From CAZFDT01 sp964518335 (GTDB taxonomy: Bacteria > Planctomycetota > Phycisphaerae > Phycisphaerales > Phycisphaeraceae): a DNA stretch of 10,500 nucleotides. The notes under the pieces were generated by a model, which was not told the origin of the DNA, did not search any database, and was given only the letters and a program-made list of their open reading frames with translations. Both the position numbers and the translations under genes were made by a program. Below are positions 6,606 through 10,500 of this stretch, one piece after another. Location: NCBI GenBank assembly GCA_964518335.1, contig CAZFDT010000124.1:1-10500 (forward strand). Reading direction: 5' to 3'. Positions within the stretch are counted from its first letter, which is position 1; each line of letters opens with the position of its first letter.

Positions 6606-7682
6606 GTGGCCCAGACCCTTCTCATCACCGGCGCCTGCGGATTCGTGGGCAGCAGGCTCATCCAGACCTGGCGGCATCGCGGCGACACCCGCTCGATCGT
6701 CGGCATCGACAACTTCAACCGGCCGGGCAGCGAGTTCAACCGCGATCGCTTGCGTCAATGGGGGGTCAAGCTCGTCGCCGGCGACCTGCGCTGCCGCAGC
6801 GATGTCGAGTCGCTGCCGCCGGCCGATGTCGTGATCGACGCCGCCGCCCTGCCCAGCGTGCTCGGCGGCGTGGACGGAAAGAGCAGCCCGCGCCAGGTCG
6901 TCGAGCACAACCTCGTCGGCACCATCAATCTGCTCGAATACTGCCGACTGCACAAGGCCGCGTTCGTTCTGCTGAGCACCAGCCGGGTTTACAGCCTGGA
7001 CGTGCTGGCGTCGCTGCCGATGCAGGTCGAGGGCGACGCCTTCGCCCCCGACGCTGCAGTGACCCTGCCGTCGGGCGTGTCGCCGCGCGGCGTGACCGAG
7101 CGCTTCGCCACCCGGCCCCCGGTGTCGCTGTACGGCGCCACCAAGCTCGCCTCGGAAACGCTCGCGTTGGAGTACGGCCAACTGTTCGACTTTCCCGTGT
7201 GCATCAACCGCTGCGGCGTGCTGGCGGGGCCGGGCCAGTTCGGTCAGCCCGAGCAGGGCATCGTCAGTTACTGGATTCACAGTTGGCGCCACGGCCGGCC
7301 GCTGCGCTACCTGGGCTTCGAGGGCAGCGGCCGCCAGACGCGCGACGCGCTCGACCCGGCCGACCTCATCACGCTTCTGGATGCTCAGATCGCCGGCGCC
7401 CCAGCCTCCGCACCGCGCATTGTCAACGTCTCCGGCGGCAGCGGCCACGCATTCTCGCTGCGAACGCTCTCGGCGTGGTGCGCCCGGCGGTTCGGACCGC
7501 GCGACGTGACGGCCGTCCCGCAAGGCCGCCCCCTGGACGTGCCATGGCTCGTGCTCGATCACGCGCTGGCGGCGCAGACCTGGGGCTGGCGGCCGCAGAC
7601 ATCGCTCGACGATCTGTTCGAGAGCATCGCCGCCTTCGCCGACGCCCACCCCGATTGGCTGGATCGCTCCGCATCGGGATAA
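6606..7682 (+). CDS. NAD-dependent sugar epimerase/dehydratase, CDP-paratose 2-epimerase-like (extended SDR)
   Basis: A 358-residue cytosolic extended short-chain dehydrogenase, expected to epimerise or dehydrate a nucleotide-activated sugar with bound NAD. The N-terminal Rossmann motif is TGACGFVG (8-15), with D35 of GIDNF placed to bind the NAD ribose. The active site shows LLSTSRVYS (122-130, with S124/T125) and the YGATK pair (Y166, K170). NRCGVLAGPGQFGQPEQG (191-208), YLGFEGSGRQTRDALDPADL (235-254) and NVSGGSG (274-280) are patterns of the CDP-paratose 2-epimerase-like branch. The exact substrate cannot be read from sequence, and other nucleotide-sugar epimerases are possible. The start is a GTG with AGGAG ten bases upstream, giving the usual very short lead into the Rossmann fold. 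It lies 18 bp after the GT-C gene and 9 bp before the GT2 gene, so it probably supplies a sugar donor to the same pathway. Confidence 0.85.
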   Translation: MAQTLLITGACGFVGSRLIQTWRHRGDTRSIVGIDNFNRPGSEFNRDRLRQWGVKLVAGDLRCRSDVESLPPADVVIDAAALPSVLGGVDGKSSPRQVVEHNLVGTINLLEYCRLHKAAFVLLSTSRVYSLDVLASLPMQVEGDAFAPDAAVTLPSGVSPRGVTERFATRPPVSLYGATKLASETLALEYGQLFDFPVCINRCGVLAGPGQFGQPEQGIVSYWIHSWRHGRPLRYLGFEGSGRQTRDALDPADLITLLDAQIAGAPASAPRIVNVSGGSGHAFSLRTLSAWCARRFGPRDVTAVPQGRPLDVPWLVLDHALAAQTWGWRPQTSLDDLFESIAAFADAHPDWLDRSASG

Positions 7683-7691
7683 TCCGCCACG

Positions 7692-8465
7692 ATGAGCGAC
7701 GCCTTGCCACAACTCCGGCTGCTGAGCATCGTGATCCCGGCCCGCAACGAGGCCGAGTGCATCGCCTCGACCGTCGAGCACCTGCACCTGGAGCTGGAAC
7801 TGCATCACGTGCCGCACGAGATCATCGTCGTGGACGACGGCAGCACCGACGACACATGGGCCGTGCTCGAACGCACCGCCCAGCACCTGGCTGTGCTGCG
7901 GCCGGTGCGCAACGAAGGCGACCACGGCTTCGGCATGGCGATCCGACGCGGCCTGGACGCATACACCGGCGACGCCGTCGTCATCATGATGGCCGACGAG
8001 TCCGACGACTGCCGCGACGTGGTCCGCTACTGGCACGAGCTCAATCGCGGCTTCGACTGCGTCTTCGGCAGCCGCTTCGTCAAGGGCGGGGGCGTCATCG
8101 ACTACCCCACCTTCAAGTACACGCTCAACCGGATGGCGAATCTGTTCCTGCGCGTGCTGTTCAACATCCGCTTCAACGACACGACCAACGCTTTCAAGGC
8201 ATACCGCCGCGCCGTGATCGACGGGTGTCAGCCGCTGCTGTCGCCGCACTTCAACCTGACGGTGGAACTGCCGCTCAAGGCCATCGTGCGGGGCTACACG
8301 TGGACGGTGATCCCGATCACGTGGCGCAACCGCCGCACCGGGCTGGCGAAGCTGCGCATCAAGGAGATGGGCAGCCGCTACTTCTTCATCGCCATGTACG
8401 TCTGGCTGGAGAAGTATTTCAGCCGGGGCGACTACCGCCGCCGTGCCCAATCGCAGACGCCATGA
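7692..8465 (+). CDS. Family 2 glycosyltransferase, DPM1-like (polyprenyl-phosphate sugar synthase type)
   Basis: A 257-residue GT-A fold enzyme that probably moves a sugar from a nucleotide donor to polyprenyl phosphate on the cytosolic face of the membrane. LLSIVIPARNEAECI (10-24) and IIVVDDGSTDDT (44-55, with D48/D49) form the nucleotide-binding part. MMADESDD (99-106) stands where the family has its metal-binding DxD and matches the MADxSDD variant. FGSRFVKGGG, then DTTNAFKAYRR (163-173) and WRNRRTGLAKLRIKEMGSRY (221-240) complete the pattern. It lacks the two C-terminal membrane helices of GtrB-type enzymes, so it is closer to soluble DPM1. The ATG at 7692 is nine bases after the preceding stop and has no clear Shine-Dalgarno site. 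Its stop overlaps the next start (ATGA). The sugar is unknown; the GT-C gene in the same unit is a natural user of the product. Confidence 0.88.
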   Translation: MSDALPQLRLLSIVIPARNEAECIASTVEHLHLELELHHVPHEIIVVDDGSTDDTWAVLERTAQHLAVLRPVRNEGDHGFGMAIRRGLDAYTGDAVVIMMADESDDCRDVVRYWHELNRGFDCVFGSRFVKGGGVIDYPTFKYTLNRMANLFLRVLFNIRFNDTTNAFKAYRRAVIDGCQPLLSPHFNLTVELPLKAIVRGYTWTVIPITWRNRRTGLAKLRIKEMGSRYFFIAMYVWLEKYFSRGDYRRRAQSQTP

Positions 8466-10066
8466 CGACACCGCCGACGCAAGGTGAGGATCGAGCCGCA
8501 GCGACGCCGGCAGACCGCATGAACCGGTGGTGGCCTTGGATCGCGGCGATTCTGGCGACGCTGCTGCTGCTGTGGTTCTTCTTCCCGCGCGTGGCGTTCT
8601 GGCGCGGCATCGGCGTGGAGGAGGGCCTGCTCAATCCCGATGTCAACCGCGGCGGCGCCACGCTCCTGCAACTGCGCGACCCCTGGATGACCGACTACAG
8701 CGAGTCCAACCGACCGCTGCGATGGCGGCTGCTGTTTCCGCTGGTGGGCCATTACCTGTCGCTGCCGCACGCGCTGTTTTTCGCCCTGCCGCACGTCGGC
8801 TGCGTGCTCGTGCTCGCCTATGTGGCGTGGTGGGCGCACCACCGGACCGCAGATCGATGGCGCACGTTTCTCGTGGCGGCGATCACCGGCGCCGCGTCGT
8901 GGTTCCACGTGTCGATGGGCTGGCTGGCGTATTTCGACTCGTGGGTCATCCTGGGGATGCTCGCCGTCGCGCTCGCGCCGACACGCTGGCCGCTGGTGGT
9001 GGCGGCACTGCTGTGCCCATGGGTGGACGAGCGCTTCATCCTCGCGCTGCCGCTGACGCTGTGCGTCCGGCTGGCCTGGCAGGCGCATGACACGGGCCGC
9101 ATCGACTGGCGGGCGTGCGGAGCCGACGTGGCGATCGCGCTCGTGCTGCTATTGCCCTATGTGGGCATTCGCGCCGCGGCATTCATGCAGGGCGACGTGG
9201 ACTCCCAGGCGTACATTCAGCAGTACGGCAGCCTGCGGGAACTGGCCCAAACCCCGTGGTATCGCTTCCTCGAAGGCGTATGGCACACGTTCCGCGCCGG
9301 GTGGTTCTTCGTCGGCGTGGGCATCTGGCTCATCTGGCGTCAGGGCAGCGCGGCAGTGAAGACACTGCTGCTGTTGACCGCGACGGCGACCATGCTTGTG
9401 GCCATGGCCGTGGCGGCGGACCTCAGCCGCAACGTGGCGATGTTCACCCCGCTGCTGGTGTTCGGCCTGCTGACGTGGCGGCTCGACGACGCCCGCCGCG
9501 CTCGCGCGACCATGGCGATCGTGCTGGCCGCCAACCTCCTGCTGCCGGCGGCGCACGTGGTGTCGCGATTCTGTAATCCGATCTTCAACGTGTATCACGA
9601 ATGGGATCGCTGGCACAACCCGCCGGATTATCTGCAGGCGGGGTACAACCTTGAGCGGGCGCTGCGGTTCTATCAGGGCGGTGAACTCGAAAACGCCTAT
9701 CGCGCCACGAGCGAAACGCTGTCGCTTCACAGCCGGTTCACGCCCGCGCTGGTGCTGCGCGCGCTGATCCTGCGCGACAACGGCTGGCTGCCGCCAGCAC
9801 TGGACACGGCCGATCGCGCCGTCAGTAGCGACCCGAACTCACCCGAGGCGCGGATGACGCGGGCGACGATCCTCGACCGCATGGGCGAGCGAGCCCGCGC
9901 TATTGCCGACCTTGAGGCCGCGTTGCGCCTGGCCCCCGCGGACTGGCCCAATCGCCCGGCGTGCGAACAGTTGCTCGGCGCGTGGACCGCCGGCGTCACT
10001 GCACCGGCCAACGCACCCCCTGGGCATTCCGGCGAATCTCCTCGATCGGAGGAGGCCAGCCCCTGA
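8462..10066 (+). CDS. Polytopic membrane protein with C-terminal TPR repeats, function unknown
   Basis: A 534-residue protein. A short hydrophilic N-terminus is followed by membrane segments at about 24-42, 90-125, 135-172, 210-228, 268-283 and 290-350. About 385-430 leads into two to three tetratricopeptide-like repeats (about 430-515; for example ALDTADRAVSSDPNSPEARM and ARAIADLEAALRLAPADWP). The TPR part probably binds a partner protein. The membrane part resembles polyprenol-dependent glycosyltransferases in layout, but I see no convincing acidic motif, so no activity is assigned. PWVDERFILALPL (186-198) is a distinctive polar stretch within it. The chosen ATG overlaps the GT2 stop by four bases; ATG at 8519 (M20) is an alternative directly before the first membrane helix. 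The C-terminal 20 or so residues are low-complexity and overlap the convergent gene. Likely part of the same glycan-assembly unit. Confidence 0.8.
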   Translation: MTTPPTQGEDRAAATPADRMNRWWPWIAAILATLLLLWFFFPRVAFWRGIGVEEGLLNPDVNRGGATLLQLRDPWMTDYSESNRPLRWRLLFPLVGHYLSLPHALFFALPHVGCVLVLAYVAWWAHHRTADRWRTFLVAAITGAASWFHVSMGWLAYFDSWVILGMLAVALAPTRWPLVVAALLCPWVDERFILALPLTLCVRLAWQAHDTGRIDWRACGADVAIALVLLLPYVGIRAAAFMQGDVDSQAYIQQYGSLRELAQTPWYRFLEGVWHTFRAGWFFVGVGIWLIWRQGSAAVKTLLLLTATATMLVAMAVAADLSRNVAMFTPLLVFGLLTWRLDDARRARATMAIVLAANLLLPAAHVVSRFCNPIFNVYHEWDRWHNPPDYLQAGYNLERALRFYQGGELENAYRATSETLSLHSRFTPALVLRALILRDNGWLPPALDTADRAVSSDPNSPEARMTRATILDRMGERARAIADLEAALRLAPADWPNRPACEQLLGAWTAGVTAPANAPPGHSGESPRSEEASP

Positions 10067-10500
10067 TCTGGGCGTCGGGGAACAGTTCAGCGGGCAGATC
10101 GAGCAGCGCCGAGCGCAACTCCTCGGAGGTGACGCGGTAGATCAGCATCGCGTGGCCGATCGTGTCATCGGGTTCGCGCTGGCGCAGCTTGGCGCACAGT
10201 CGTCCCAGGCGCAGCTCGGCGAAGCGCAGCAGGATGGGGTACAGCTCCTCGCCGAACTCCTCCTCCAGCGCGGCGCGGGCGGGTGGATCGTTGCGGGTTT
10301 CGTAGTAGCGTTTGGCGACGCCGCTGGTGAAGAGATATTGCTTTTCGTAGTCGGCGCTCCATCGGCCGGCGGGGTTGGTGTACACCTGCTGCAGGGCCGT
10401 GGCGCTGATGCAGTAGTACCCGCCGGTGAGCGGGCCGACCATGAGGATGGGTTTGCCGCGCACGCCATAGCCGGTCAGGGGCATGGCCTGGATGCCGTAG
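9996..10500 (-). CDS. C-terminal part of a probable membrane glycosyltransferase or related protein (runs off the right edge)
   Basis: The reading frame stays open to the right edge: the five codons before the ATG at 10484 are also open (YGIQA). The true start probably lies beyond the window, although a start at 10484 cannot be excluded. The visible 168 or so residues look soluble. YGIQAMPLTG, then GGYYCISATALQQVY, a helical middle (EEEFGEELYPILLRFAEL) and DTIGHAMLIYRV resemble the soluble C-terminal domain of some GT-C membrane glycosyltransferases, where blocks such as gwyAiSv..l and iGysi.vY occur. That link is from memory of motif style and is only moderate. The gene converges on the TPR membrane protein gene and overlaps its last 71 bp. 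It is probably a separate transcription unit. Confidence 0.6.
   Translation of the reverse strand, partial: YGIQAMPLTGYGVRGKPILMVGPLTGGYYCISATALQQVYTNPAGRWSADYEKQYLFTSGVAKRYYETRNDPPARAALEEEFGEELYPILLRFAELRLGRLCAKLRQREPDDTIGHAMLIYRVTSEELRSALLDLPAELFPDAQIRGWPPPIEEIRRNAQGVRWPVQ
10038..10054. repeat. Small inverted repeat inside the convergent gene overlap
   Basis: CTCCTC (10038-10043) pairs perfectly with GAGGAG (10049-10054) around a 5-base loop. It lies within the coding ends of both convergent genes. With only six pairs and no T-run on either strand it is not a standard terminator, though it could weakly pause either transcript. Confidence 0.3.

Noticed and set aside
5246..8461. Very long open stretch in one plus-strand frame ahead of the TPR membrane protein
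   Set aside because: It is out of frame with three well-recognised genes on the same strand and encodes R/P/G/A-rich low-complexity sequence. Only the part from 8462 is real.
5661..8471. Minus-strand open frame of about 936 codons
   Set aside because: It lies antisense to the GT-C, SDR and GT2 genes, with no recognisable domain and a composition typical of GC-rich shadow frames.

Overview
The window looks like a piece of a high-GC chromosome (about 65-68% GC in the stretches I counted) from a bacterium that I infer, with moderate confidence, to be a planctomycete, possibly of the Phycisphaerae. The basis is the style of the RpoB N-terminus and the companion membrane glycosyltransferases. No 16S or other decisive marker is present.

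Left half, minus strand: a complete rpoB (931-4719) is followed by two small genes (534-914 and 232-537) and then by the first 70 codons of rpoC (1-210, running off the left edge). All four genes point the same way, with gaps of 16 and 21 nt and one 4-nt ATGA overlap, so they should be co-transcribed. The 683-bp two-gene cassette between rpoB and rpoC is the oddest part of the window. Its first gene encodes a HEPN-like helical protein and its second a 101-residue protein I do not recognise. The three cassette stretches I counted run at about 47-53% GC, well below the flanking genes, which suggests a horizontally acquired, toxin-antitoxin-like pair settled inside the essential RNA polymerase operon.

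Middle: a 212-bp divergent intergenic region (4720-4931) separates rpoB from the plus-strand genes. The usual rplJ-rplL genes are not immediately upstream of rpoB here. The region holds a GC-rich dyad and weak promoter candidates.

Right half, plus strand: four tightly packed genes form a likely glycan-assembly operon. They are a GT-C family membrane glycosyltransferase (4932-6587), a CDP-paratose-2-epimerase-like NAD-dependent sugar epimerase/dehydratase (6606-7682), a DPM1-like family 2 glycosyltransferase (7692-8465), and a polytopic membrane protein with C-terminal TPR repeats (8462-10066). A plausible scheme (inference) is that the SDR makes or modifies a nucleotide sugar, the GT2 loads a sugar on a polyprenyl phosphate, and the GT-C enzyme transfers it on the outer face of the membrane. 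The right edge carries the 3' end of a convergent minus-strand gene (9996-10500), probably the C-terminal domain of another membrane glycosyltransferase, whose tail overlaps the TPR gene by 71 bp. I see no tRNA, rRNA, insertion sequence or CRISPR array.
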